Shown here one piece after another: positions 1 through 7,572 of a stretch of DNA of 64,000 nt. The stretch is taken from assembly GCF_039539345.1 (NCBI RefSeq), contig NZ_BAABCY010000019.1:45078-109077 (forward strand). The letters run 5' to 3'. The DNA comes from Snuella lapsa. Lineage in GTDB: Bacteria > Bacteroidota > Bacteroidia > Flavobacteriales > Flavobacteriaceae. The notes beneath the pieces were generated by a model. The model was not told the DNA's origin and did no database searches. It was given only the letters and a program-made list of their open reading frames with translations. The stretch's first letter is position 1, and each line of letters opens with the position of its first letter. The position numbers were made by a program, and so were the translations under genes.

Positions 1-511
1 CCAACTCTGGACTAACAGACACATATCCCTGAAAAACAGGTTGCGCCTTCAGTAAAAAATAATTGATAAAATTAGCTGTTGCACCGTGACCCACAGCTAC
101 CCTGAAACTCTCAGTTCTGTAAGTACGTTCTATGTAAGGTATAAGCTCCATACCAACAAACTCAAAAAAGCGCGCTCCTTTTTCTATGGGTAATGAGTTT
201 TGATCGGAATAGATACAGTCGTCTTCGCGATCGTCTATCTGGTTAACACCAACAACTATGGCTTCGGGCATATCTTCCCAATACGAGTAATAGTCTACAT
301 TACCAGCAACCGCCTCGAACAAATAATCTCCATCAAAAACAACGAACAAGGGATACTTTTTATCCTCATCATCATGATAACCTCTTGGCAATTGGATTTT
401 AAGCTCGCGGGATTTTCCCAATTTAACGGATTCGATAGACTCGTATACAACCTGAGCCTCAGTAAGATTAAAAAAACAGAACAACAACAAAAAGCAGGCA
501 ATTGGTTTCAT
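1..511 (-). CDS. Esterase-like alpha/beta hydrolase, 5' part only
   Basis: The gene runs off the left edge of the window; only its first 170 codons are visible. The protein starts with a signal peptide (MKPIACFLLLFCFFNLTEAQ) and continues with an alpha/beta-hydrolase core of the putative esterase (esterase D/Fes) type: KYPLFVVFDGDYLFEA for the first strand and oxyanion region, then EAIVVGVNQIDDRE, then RVAVGHGATANFIN at the nucleophile elbow. In this family the elbow normally reads G-H-S-x-G; here the codon at the serine position is GGT, giving G-H-G-A-T. The nucleophile therefore looks missing, and the protein may be a non-catalytic member or use another residue. The catalytic Asp and His would lie outside the window. 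The start ATG was chosen because it gives a clean signal peptide. Family assignment is fairly sure; activity is not. Confidence 0.75.
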   Translation of the reverse strand, partial: MKPIACFLLLFCFFNLTEAQVVYESIESVKLGKSRELKIQLPRGYHDDEDKKYPLFVVFDGDYLFEAVAGNVDYYSYWEDMPEAIVVGVNQIDDREDDCIYSDQNSLPIEKGARFFEFVGMELIPYIERTYRTESFRVAVGHGATANFINYFLLKAQPVFQGYVSVSPEL

Positions 512-601
512 GTCTAATAAATTTGAGATTTATAATGCAAGGTATAAAATTAAGCCAACCTTTAAAAATAAAGCTTTTGATTCCTTAGGGCACTAATTGG
601 A

Positions 602-1561
602 TTATAAACGCTTCTTTCGGTTATAAACAGGCAAGTAAACTAAAGATAAGCCTCCAAAAACAATAATCATTAAGGTTTGTGATGCCCACATAATCCATCC
701 AAACGCAATACTAGGGTCTTCCGAAATACCAAAAATAGAAAAGGCCAAAAAGACAGCTACAGGATACGAACCAATACCTCCATTGGTGGCTGCTATACTA
801 AAACTTGCAGATATAAAACCAACTAAAACTACTCCTAGTGTAATCCCCTTTAACTCTACAACAGCAAATGTCGTTACATAAAACATAACCAGGTACATTG
901 CCCAAATAAACAGGGTATGAAATATAAAAGGCCACTTTTTTTTCATTTTAAAAACACTCATAACGCCTTCTACCAAACCATTTACAAAACCCCGTATTTT
1001 AACTGCTATTTTTGAACTTCCAGTCTTTATATAACGTAAAAAGAAAATGATTGCACAAAAAAGTACTACTGCAGCTACACCTATTTTTATTGGATTAAAT
1101 CTTTCGTTAAAAAAATTATAAATAAAATCGAATTGAAGAAACAGGGTTGTCACAATAATTATAAGCATAACCATTAGATCTGCAATGCGCTCGGCTACGA
1201 TGGTCCCAAATCCCTTTTCGAAAGGCACCTCCTCGTAATTCGTTAATATAGACGCTCTTGCTACTTCCCCAGCCCTAGGAATTGTATAGTTTATTAAATA
1301 GGCTGCAAAAACAGCCATCACACTGTTTCCTAACCTAATCTTATACCCCATTGGCTCTAACATAAACAACCAACGGTAAGCCCGCGACAAATGACTAAGA
1401 AAGCCAAAGATCATGCCCAAAACAATCCATTTATAATCGGCTTTTTTTAGATATACATACAATTCTTCCAACGAAACCTTAGACAGCGAATACCACACTA
1501 AAAAAACTCCCAAAAGCAATGGGAGTAAAATTTTTAATGTTCTTTTTATCTTCGGATTCAA
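602..1561 (-). CDS. Lysylphosphatidylglycerol synthase TM-region (flippase-like) family membrane protein
   Basis: A 319-residue integral membrane protein with about eight hydrophobic segments. It matches the membrane domain of MprF-type proteins (UPF0104/LPG_synthase_TM family), but no aminoacyl-transferase domain is attached. Typical features are the LGMIFGFLSHLSRAYRW segment near residues 48-64, and the RAGEVARASIL and NGGIGSYPVAVFLAF motifs. Such stand-alone domains are thought to move or bind lipids; the substrate is unknown. The start is a TTG at 1561, four bases beyond the panD stop, so it is probably translationally coupled as the last gene of the panC-panD operon. This linkage to pantothenate genes recurs in flavobacteria, but I see no mechanistic link in the sequence. 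Confidence 0.85.
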   Translation of the reverse strand: MNPKIKRTLKILLPLLLGVFLVWYSLSKVSLEELYVYLKKADYKWIVLGMIFGFLSHLSRAYRWLFMLEPMGYKIRLGNSVMAVFAAYLINYTIPRAGEVARASILTNYEEVPFEKGFGTIVAERIADLMVMLIIIVTTLFLQFDFIYNFFNERFNPIKIGVAAVVLFCAIIFFLRYIKTGSSKIAVKIRGFVNGLVEGVMSVFKMKKKWPFIFHTLFIWAMYLVMFYVTTFAVVELKGITLGVVLVGFISASFSIAATNGGIGSYPVAVFLAFSIFGISEDPSIAFGWIMWASQTLMIIVFGGLSLVYLPVYNRKKRL

Positions 1562-1565
1562 AAAA

Positions 1566-1916
1566 TTATTTTAACAAATTTGTCGCTTCATCGGGGAAGA
1601 CCAAAGACGGTTTAAAGACCTTGGCCGCTTCAATATCCATAAATGCATAGGTTATTAAAATCAAGGTATCTCCAACCGAAACTTTCCTAGCCGCTGCCCC
1701 ATTTAGTGTTATTTCCCCACTATTTCTAGGTCCAGGTATACAATACGTTTCCAAGCGCTCTCCATTGTCGTTATTAACAATTTGAACCTTTTCTCCTTGA
1801 ATAATATTGGCAGCGTCCATCAAATCCTCATCAATAGTAATACTACCAATGTAATTTAACTCTGCTCCAGTACATTTTACTCTGTGAATCTTAGATTTTA
1901 CTACTTGAATTTGCAT
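1566..1916 (-). CDS. panD: Aspartate 1-decarboxylase (pantothenate pathway)
   Basis: PanD converts L-aspartate to beta-alanine, the amine substrate of pantothenate synthetase. The 116-residue protein has the family length and the whole family signature: K9-I-H-R near the start, the self-cleavage pair Gly24-Ser25 in YIGSITIDEDLM (Ser25 becomes the pyruvoyl group), the Y/R region around ERLETYCIPG, and the NGAAAR motif. It is made as a pro-enzyme that cleaves itself into beta and alpha chains. It lies 13 bases after panC and 4 bases before the flippase-like gene, so the three form one transcript. Confidence 0.97.
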   Translation of the reverse strand: MQIQVVKSKIHRVKCTGAELNYIGSITIDEDLMDAANIIQGEKVQIVNNDNGERLETYCIPGPRNSGEITLNGAAARKVSVGDTLILITYAFMDIEAAKVFKPSLVFPDEATNLLK

Positions 1917-1929
1917 ATGGCAAAGATAA

Positions 1930-2781
1930 TTAATTTAAAGCGATATTATCTATTAGTCTAATATCATCTGCGTATACCGCTATAAAGGCTCTGTATGATT
2001 TTTTATTCGTTTTTTCTTCTACGGGTTTTAAAGTATTGGTATCTGCTATAATAAAGTACTCCAACCTTAACAAGTCTTGTTTAGAAAACTGACTTTCAAC
2101 CCATTTCACCACTTCACTAGCACTTTCTATGCCAAATTTATCCTTGGCAGCTAATAAAGTTTTATATATAAAAGGCGCTACTTCTTTATACTCAGGTTTT
2201 AATCGCACATTGCGAGAACTCATTGCCAAACCATTAGTTTCACGATATATTTCGCAACCAATTATGGCAACTGGAATGTTATTTTTTTCGACTAGCTTCT
2301 TTATTATTTGCAACTGCTGAAAATCCTTCTCACCAAAATAAGCTTTATGTGGCTTTATAATTTCGAAGAACCGCTTCACAATGGTTCCCACACCGTCAAA
2401 ATGTCCTGACCTGAATTTGCCTTCCATTTCATATTCCAGTCCATCAAAATCAAATTTTTGAGATATGGTGTTGCCTTCGTAAATATCTTCTACACTTGGA
2501 GCGTAAACTAAAATACGTTCTCTGTCAACTTCCTCTAACAATGCAACATCGTGTTTCAAAGTTCTAGGATATTTTTCTAAATCATCTTGATTGTCAAACT
2601 GTGTCGGGTTTACAAAAACACTCACAACAACAATGTCGTTATCGTCCAAAGCTCTTCTCACCAAAGCCAAATGACCTTCATGCAACGCGCCCATGGTAGG
2701 CACTAAACCTACTGTAAGCTGTCTCTCTTTTAATACCTCAACAGCATTGCTAATACGCTGTCTCTCTGAGTAAACTTCCAC
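1930..2781 (-). CDS. panC: Pantothenate synthetase
   Basis: Joins pantoate and beta-alanine using ATP to make pantothenate. The 283-residue protein has the nucleotidyltransferase HxGH motif (HEGH, residues 34-37, within VPTMGALHEGHLALV), the FGEKDFQQL motif, and RETNGLAMSSRN near the C-terminal half. The start is GTG at 2781; it places the conserved GLVPTMGA segment at the usual distance from the N-terminus, and no better ATG is available. It is the first gene of panC-panD-flippase. A probable -7 promoter element lies at 2806-2813 on the same strand, giving a leader of about 18 bases. No panB is seen in the window. Confidence 0.96.
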   Translation of the reverse strand: MEVYSERQRISNAVEVLKERQLTVGLVPTMGALHEGHLALVRRALDDNDIVVVSVFVNPTQFDNQDDLEKYPRTLKHDVALLEEVDRERILVYAPSVEDIYEGNTISQKFDFDGLEYEMEGKFRSGHFDGVGTIVKRFFEIIKPHKAYFGEKDFQQLQIIKKLVEKNNIPVAIIGCEIYRETNGLAMSSRNVRLKPEYKEVAPFIYKTLLAAKDKFGIESASEVVKWVESQFSKQDLLRLEYFIIADTNTLKPVEEKTNKKSYRAFIAVYADDIRLIDNIALN

Positions 2782-2805
2782 TTTTTAATAAAAAATTAAC
2801 GGGTG

Positions 2806-2813
2806 CAAACTTA
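2806..2813 (-). promoter_or_regulatory. Probable -7 promoter element of panC
   Basis: Read on the minus strand this is TAAGTTTG, an exact match to the Bacteroidota -7 consensus TAnnTTTG, 25 bases upstream of the panC GTG. The -33 position holds only an imperfect match. It lies close to a divergent element at 2845-2852, so the two promoters sit back to back. Confidence 0.55.
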
Positions 2814-2844
2814 ATATATTAAGGTGACTCTGCATAAATTTTTG

Positions 2845-2852
2845 TACTTTTG
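2845..2852 (+). promoter_or_regulatory. Probable -7 promoter element of the glycogen-synthase-like / DUF4270 / glmS group
   Basis: TACTTTTG matches TAnnTTTG exactly. It would give a leader of about 120 bases before the ATG at 2980. No clear TTTG is seen at -33. Confidence 0.45.
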
Positions 2853-2979
2853 CGTGTTTTTTATTGAGAATTTTACTGAATCGACGCATTTATGCAACAA
2901 GCTAAATAGTACGAATTCGAAAAAAACAAATAAAACAGCATGTTGTATACGACCATTAAAAGTCAACAAAATCTAACAT

Positions 2980-3789
2980 ATGAAAGATAAGAGGATATTG
3001 TACGTATCATCTGAAGTAGTTCCTTATTTACCTGAAACCGAAATTTCATCCATGTCGTTTGAAGCACCTAGATTGGTAAATCAACAAGGTGGACAAATAA
3101 GGATATTCATGCCTCGATACGGAAATATTAATGAACGTAGACACCAATTACACGAAGTAATAAGACTATCTGGCATAAACCTAGTAATCAACGACTTAGA
3201 CATGCCTTTAATCATTAAAGTAGCTTCAATTCCTAAAGAACGCATTCAAGTTTATTTCATTGACAACGATGAGTACTTCAAAAGAAAAGCAACTTTAACC
3301 GATGAAGACGGCTCATTGTTTTCTGACAATGACGAACGCGCTATTTTCTTTGCCAAAGGCGTAATAGAAACCGTAAAGAAATTAAACTGGGCTCCAGATG
3401 TTATTCATATTCATGGTTGGTTAGCTGCTTTACTACCGCTTTACCTAAAGGAATATTACAATGGTGAACCTTTGTTCAATGAAAGTAAAATAGTTACCTC
3501 TATATACAATCAAAGCTTTGAAGACACGTTAAACAAGGACATGTTTAACAAAATAAAATTTGACAATATTGACGAAACAGCTTTTAAGGATTTATCAGAA
3601 CCATCCTACACCAACTTAATGAAAGTTGCTATTGATTATTCTGATGCGCTGACAATAGGTTCTGAAGTTATTCCAGAAACATTAAAAACCTATTTAGAGG
3701 CATCTAGCAAACCTGTTTTGGAATATAAAAGCAAAGATGAGTTTGGCGATGCCTATACAAATTTTTTAAACACCCAAGTTTTAAGCTAA
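2980..3789 (+). CDS. Glycogen/starch synthase-like protein, N-terminal GT5-like domain only
   Basis: A 269-residue cytosolic protein resembling the N-terminal Rossmann domain of bacterial glycogen synthases (YVSSEVVPYL at residues 8-17, FMPRYGNINERR, HIHGWLAALLPLYLKEYY). It lacks the C-terminal GT-B domain, so it is about half the normal length. The ADP-glucose-binding K-x-G-G-L motif after the first strand is replaced by LPETEISSMSFEAPR. It is therefore unlikely to make glycogen alone. This truncated type is usual in flavobacteria and is often followed, as here, by a DUF4270 lipoprotein and glmS; its role is not known to me. The gene order suggests a link to cell-envelope sugar supply, which is inference. 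Confidence 0.85.
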   Translation: MKDKRILYVSSEVVPYLPETEISSMSFEAPRLVNQQGGQIRIFMPRYGNINERRHQLHEVIRLSGINLVINDLDMPLIIKVASIPKERIQVYFIDNDEYFKRKATLTDEDGSLFSDNDERAIFFAKGVIETVKKLNWAPDVIHIHGWLAALLPLYLKEYYNGEPLFNESKIVTSIYNQSFEDTLNKDMFNKIKFDNIDETAFKDLSEPSYTNLMKVAIDYSDALTIGSEVIPETLKTYLEASSKPVLEYKSKDEFGDAYTNFLNTQVLS

Positions 3790-3815
3790 GTCCATTTTCG
3801 CTACACATTTAAGAT

Positions 3816-5513
3816 ATGAAAAAGATATTTAAAGCCCTTAAATTTACCTGCTTATCACTCTTTACAACATTGTGTTTTGTTGCCTGTGATAAAGAATTTG
3901 TTAATGTAAAAAGCAATGTTATTGGAGAAGAAAATGCCAATTTTAACACAGACAACAACTCAATCCCTATACTCGCTTACAACAAAAAGCTTAGCGCTTT
4001 ACAGATAAATAATTTATCTGCCAACTTATTTGGTGTATATAACGATCTTGCTTACGGAAGTACTACCGCCAGCATTGTCACCCAAGTAGTACCGAACTCT
4101 TTCAATCCGGACTTTGGAGAAAACCCAGAAATAGAATCGGTTATTTTAAGAATCCCTTATTTTAGCAAACCTGATGGCACCGACAATGAAGGCAACACAA
4201 CATACAGCATTAAAGACTCATTGTTTGGCAATGCAAACGCTCCTATCAAACTATCAATTTACCAAAACAATTATTTCTTAAGGGACTTTAATCCAGATTC
4301 CGAAGGGGCACAAAACTATTTTTCAAACGGAAATAGTGGCAATGAAACGGATAATTTTGCACTTACCGAAAATGCAACCATTAATTTTGATGAGTACAAG
4401 GGAGAACTTCTTTATAAAGATGAAAACTTCACCCCAAGTAGTGAGGTAATCGTAGTAACAACAGGAGAAGGAGATGACGAAACCTCCGAAAGACTAACCC
4501 CTTCAATACGCGTTCCTTTAGACAAAGCGTTTTGGGAAACACTAATATTTGACAAAGAAGGCCAACCGGAATTAAGTAATTCCAATAACTTTAAAAATTA
4601 TTTCAGGGGTCTACACATAAAAGCAGAAGCTACAGGAGATAATGGCAACATGGTGCTTTTAGACCTAGGATCAACAGACAGCAGCATAACCATTAATTAC
4701 ACTAAAGACTCTACTGTAGAAGGCGAAAGAGTTGATGCTACTTATGTCTTAAAGTTTTCGGAAAATCGCTTGAACACAATTATCAATAAATACGATCAGG
4801 TTACATTAACCAACGGCAACACAGAAACAGGCGATGATAAACTTTATTTAAAAGGCGCCGAAGGTAGTATGGCCGTAGTTGAGTTATTTAGTGGAGAAGC
4901 AGAATATAAAGACGAAAATGACAATGTTTCTATTCTTCCAGCAATAGATGCCTTTAAAAAGACCTATAGGAAACTAGATGAAAACGGCGATTATATTAAA
5001 GAGAATGATAAGTATGTATTAAAAAAACTTATCAACGATGTACAATTGGTTATTTACGAGGATGAAAACATGCCGACACCTCCTCCTGTTGATGATAAAG
5101 ACTACCACCATGCCGATAGAATTTATGCATTCGATATAAAAAATGATTTGCCAACTATTGATTATCTAATAGACCAAACTGATGATCCTTCTAATCCTTT
5201 CAACTCTAAACTTATCAGTTTAGGGAGGCGTTTTAAGGATGATAACGGGCGGGCTAAATATAAAATTCGTCTTACTGAACATATTAAGAATATTTTACTA
5301 AGAGACTCCACTAATACAAAGCTTGGCTTAGTACTTTCAACAAACGTTACTGCCACCCAAAATGCAGAAATACTAAACAGTGAGGACGATGTAAAAAACA
5401 TCCCTGCAGCAGCATTTTTAACCCCTAGAGGCACGATTTTACATGGAACTAAAGAAAGTGTTCCCCAAGATAGAAGAATGCGATTAGACGTCTTTTTCAC
5501 TAAGCCCAAATAA
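3816..5513 (+). CDS. DUF4270 family lipoprotein
   Basis: A 565-residue secreted lipoprotein. The signal sequence ends in the lipobox FVAC, with Cys24 as the lipidation site. The body is rich in beta-strand-like segments and acidic loops and matches the DUF4270 family of Bacteroidota surface or periplasmic proteins; the last part (IKNILLRDSTNTKLGLVLSTN, and the end MRLDVFFTKPK) is typical of it. It sits 26 bases after the glycogen-synthase-like gene and 15 bases before glmS, so the three are probably co-transcribed. No function can be read from the sequence. Confidence 0.85.
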   Translation: MKKIFKALKFTCLSLFTTLCFVACDKEFVNVKSNVIGEENANFNTDNNSIPILAYNKKLSALQINNLSANLFGVYNDLAYGSTTASIVTQVVPNSFNPDFGENPEIESVILRIPYFSKPDGTDNEGNTTYSIKDSLFGNANAPIKLSIYQNNYFLRDFNPDSEGAQNYFSNGNSGNETDNFALTENATINFDEYKGELLYKDENFTPSSEVIVVTTGEGDDETSERLTPSIRVPLDKAFWETLIFDKEGQPELSNSNNFKNYFRGLHIKAEATGDNGNMVLLDLGSTDSSITINYTKDSTVEGERVDATYVLKFSENRLNTIINKYDQVTLTNGNTETGDDKLYLKGAEGSMAVVELFSGEAEYKDENDNVSILPAIDAFKKTYRKLDENGDYIKENDKYVLKKLINDVQLVIYEDENMPTPPPVDDKDYHHADRIYAFDIKNDLPTIDYLIDQTDDPSNPFNSKLISLGRRFKDDNGRAKYKIRLTEHIKNILLRDSTNTKLGLVLSTNVTATQNAEILNSEDDVKNIPAAAFLTPRGTILHGTKESVPQDRRMRLDVFFTKPK

Positions 5514-5528
5514 AAATACAACTTACTT

Positions 5529-7376
5529 ATGTGTGGAATTGTTGGTTATATAGGTCATAGAGAGGCCTACCCTATCATTATTGAAGGTTTAAAACGTTTA
5601 GAATACCGCGGTTACGACAGTGCCGGAATTGCTTTATTTGATGGTTCAAACCTTAAGATATCAAAAACCAAAGGCAAAGTAGCCGATCTGGAAAACCGTT
5701 CAAACGAAACAATAAGTACTAATGGCCATATAGGCATTGGTCATACAAGATGGGCAACACACGGTATTCCTAACGATGTTAACTCCCACCCACACTGTTC
5801 CAACACAGGAGAACTTGCCATTATACATAATGGTATTATAGAAAATTACGAATCCCTTAAAAAAGAACTAATCTCTAGAGGATATACATTTAAATCGGAT
5901 ACAGATACCGAAGTACTTGTAAATCTTATTGAAGATGTTAAACAAAAGGAAAACGTTAAACTCGGCAAAGCCGTTCAAATAGCACTAAACCAAGTAATAG
6001 GTGCATATGCCATTGCCGTATTTGACAAAAACAGACCTCAAGAAGTTGTTGTAGCGCGTTTAGGCAGTCCATTAGCAGTAGGTATCGGTGATAACGAATT
6101 TTTTATTGCCAGCGACGCGTCGCCTTTTATAGAATACACTAAAAACGCCATCTATTTAGAAGATGAAGAAATGGCCATCGTTAGATTAGGCAAAGACATA
6201 AAAGTTCGGAAAATAAAAGATGATTCCTTAGTAGACCCTTACATACAAGAGCTACAAATTAACCTTGAGCAAATAGAAAAGGGAGGCTATGAGCATTTTA
6301 TGCTTAAGGAAATACACGAACAACCTAAAGCCATAACAGACACTTACAGAGGGCGCCTTTTAAAGAATGAAGCGCTTATAAAAATGGCTGGCATTGAAGA
6401 CAACTTAAATAAGTTGCTTAATGCCAATCGCATTATTATTGCTGCTTGTGGTACTTCATGGCATGCAGGATTGGTAGCTGAATACATTTTTGAAGACTTG
6501 GCAAGAATCCCAGTAGAGGTAGAATATGCATCAGAATTTAGATATCGAAATCCTGTTATTACAGAGAACGATGTCCTTATAGCCATTTCCCAATCGGGAG
6601 AAACAGCCGATACACTAGCTGCTATAAAATTGGCAAAATCTAAAGGAGCCTTTGTATTTGGTGTTTGCAATGTTGTTGGTTCTTCTATCGCCAGAGAAAC
6701 CCATGCAGGTGCTTACACTCATGCTGGCCCAGAAATTGGAGTGGCATCAACCAAAGCATTTACAACCCAAGTTACAGTATTAACTTTAATGGCCTTACGT
6801 CTTGCAAAAGCTAAAGGCTGCATTTCTAACTCCGATTTTCATCGCCATTTGTTAGAATTAGAACTCATTCCCCAGCATGTAGAAAATGTGCTTAAATTGG
6901 ATAACCATATTAAATTGATTGCCGACACCTACAAGCACTCCAATAACTGCTTATATTTAGGAAGAGGCTATAATTTCCCAGTTGCTCTAGAGGGTGCTTT
7001 AAAATTAAAAGAGATTTCATACATTCATGCAGAGGGCTACCCTGCAGCAGAAATGAAACACGGCCCTATCGCCTTAATTGATGAGAACATGCCAATTGTA
7101 GTTATAGCAACAAAAAGGGGACATTATGAAAAAGTAGTGAGCAACATACAAGAGATCAAATCCCGTAAAGGAAAGATCATCGCTATTGTTACTAAAGGAG
7201 ACACAACTGTTAAAGAACTTGCAGACCACGTTATAGAAGTTCCAGAAACCCTAGAAGCTTTATCTCCTTTACTAAATACAATTCCGCTTCAGTTACTATC
7301 TTACCATATAGCTGTGCTATTGGGCAAGAATGTAGACCAACCTCGTAATTTAGCAAAGTCAGTTACGGTAGAGTAA
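5529..7376 (+). CDS. glmS: Glutamine--fructose-6-phosphate aminotransferase (isomerizing)
   Basis: Makes glucosamine-6-phosphate from fructose-6-phosphate and glutamine, the first step to UDP-GlcNAc for peptidoglycan and LPS. The 615-residue protein has the normal length. After removal of Met1, Cys2 (MCGIVGYIG) is the N-terminal nucleophile of the glutaminase domain. HTRWATHG and GELAIIHNGIIEN follow. Two SIS sugar-isomerase domains fill residues of about 290-600 (AACGTSWHAG, ISQSGETADTL, GPEIGVASTKAFT, AEMKHGPIALI), and the conserved C-terminal end AKSVTVE carries the substrate-contacting Lys. No glmS ribozyme is seen upstream; only 15 bases separate it from the DUF4270 gene. Confidence 0.98.
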   Translation: MCGIVGYIGHREAYPIIIEGLKRLEYRGYDSAGIALFDGSNLKISKTKGKVADLENRSNETISTNGHIGIGHTRWATHGIPNDVNSHPHCSNTGELAIIHNGIIENYESLKKELISRGYTFKSDTDTEVLVNLIEDVKQKENVKLGKAVQIALNQVIGAYAIAVFDKNRPQEVVVARLGSPLAVGIGDNEFFIASDASPFIEYTKNAIYLEDEEMAIVRLGKDIKVRKIKDDSLVDPYIQELQINLEQIEKGGYEHFMLKEIHEQPKAITDTYRGRLLKNEALIKMAGIEDNLNKLLNANRIIIAACGTSWHAGLVAEYIFEDLARIPVEVEYASEFRYRNPVITENDVLIAISQSGETADTLAAIKLAKSKGAFVFGVCNVVGSSIARETHAGAYTHAGPEIGVASTKAFTTQVTVLTLMALRLAKAKGCISNSDFHRHLLELELIPQHVENVLKLDNHIKLIADTYKHSNNCLYLGRGYNFPVALEGALKLKEISYIHAEGYPAAEMKHGPIALIDENMPIVVIATKRGHYEKVVSNIQEIKSRKGKIIAIVTKGDTTVKELADHVIEVPETLEALSPLLNTIPLQLLSYHIAVLLGKNVDQPRNLAKSVTVE

Positions 7377-7447
7377 TTTTTAGTTCCATACACCCCCAAA
7401 ATATTATTATGCCAAGCATAAAAGCGTGCATAATATCTTACTTTTTG

Positions 7448-7455
7448 TATTTTTG
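7448..7455 (+). promoter_or_regulatory. Possible -7 promoter element of the TonB receptor gene
   Basis: TATTTTTG matches TAnnTTTG, 118 bases upstream of the ATG at 7573. The region 7377-7572 is very AT-rich and contains no coding sequence that I can support. Confidence 0.35.
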
Positions 7456-7572
7456 TTGATACAATTTGTTTGATTTACGCGTATTTTATTATGCATGCAT
7501 AATTTTTTTTATATTTTTATGTTCGCCTTAAGTGTATATTATTATTTTGAAATTGACTAATTCTATAAATAA

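Noticed and set aside
200..517. Plus-strand ORF of 105 codons
   Set aside because: It lies opposite the esterase-like gene, which has a signal peptide and family motifs; the plus-strand reading shows nothing recognisable.
5162..5521. Minus-strand ORF of 119 codons over the DUF4270 end
   Set aside because: It is a shadow of the DUF4270 gene and has no promoter or recognisable protein features.
5514..5528. glmS ribozyme or riboswitch before glmS
   Set aside because: Only 15 bases separate glmS from the previous gene; there is no room for one.
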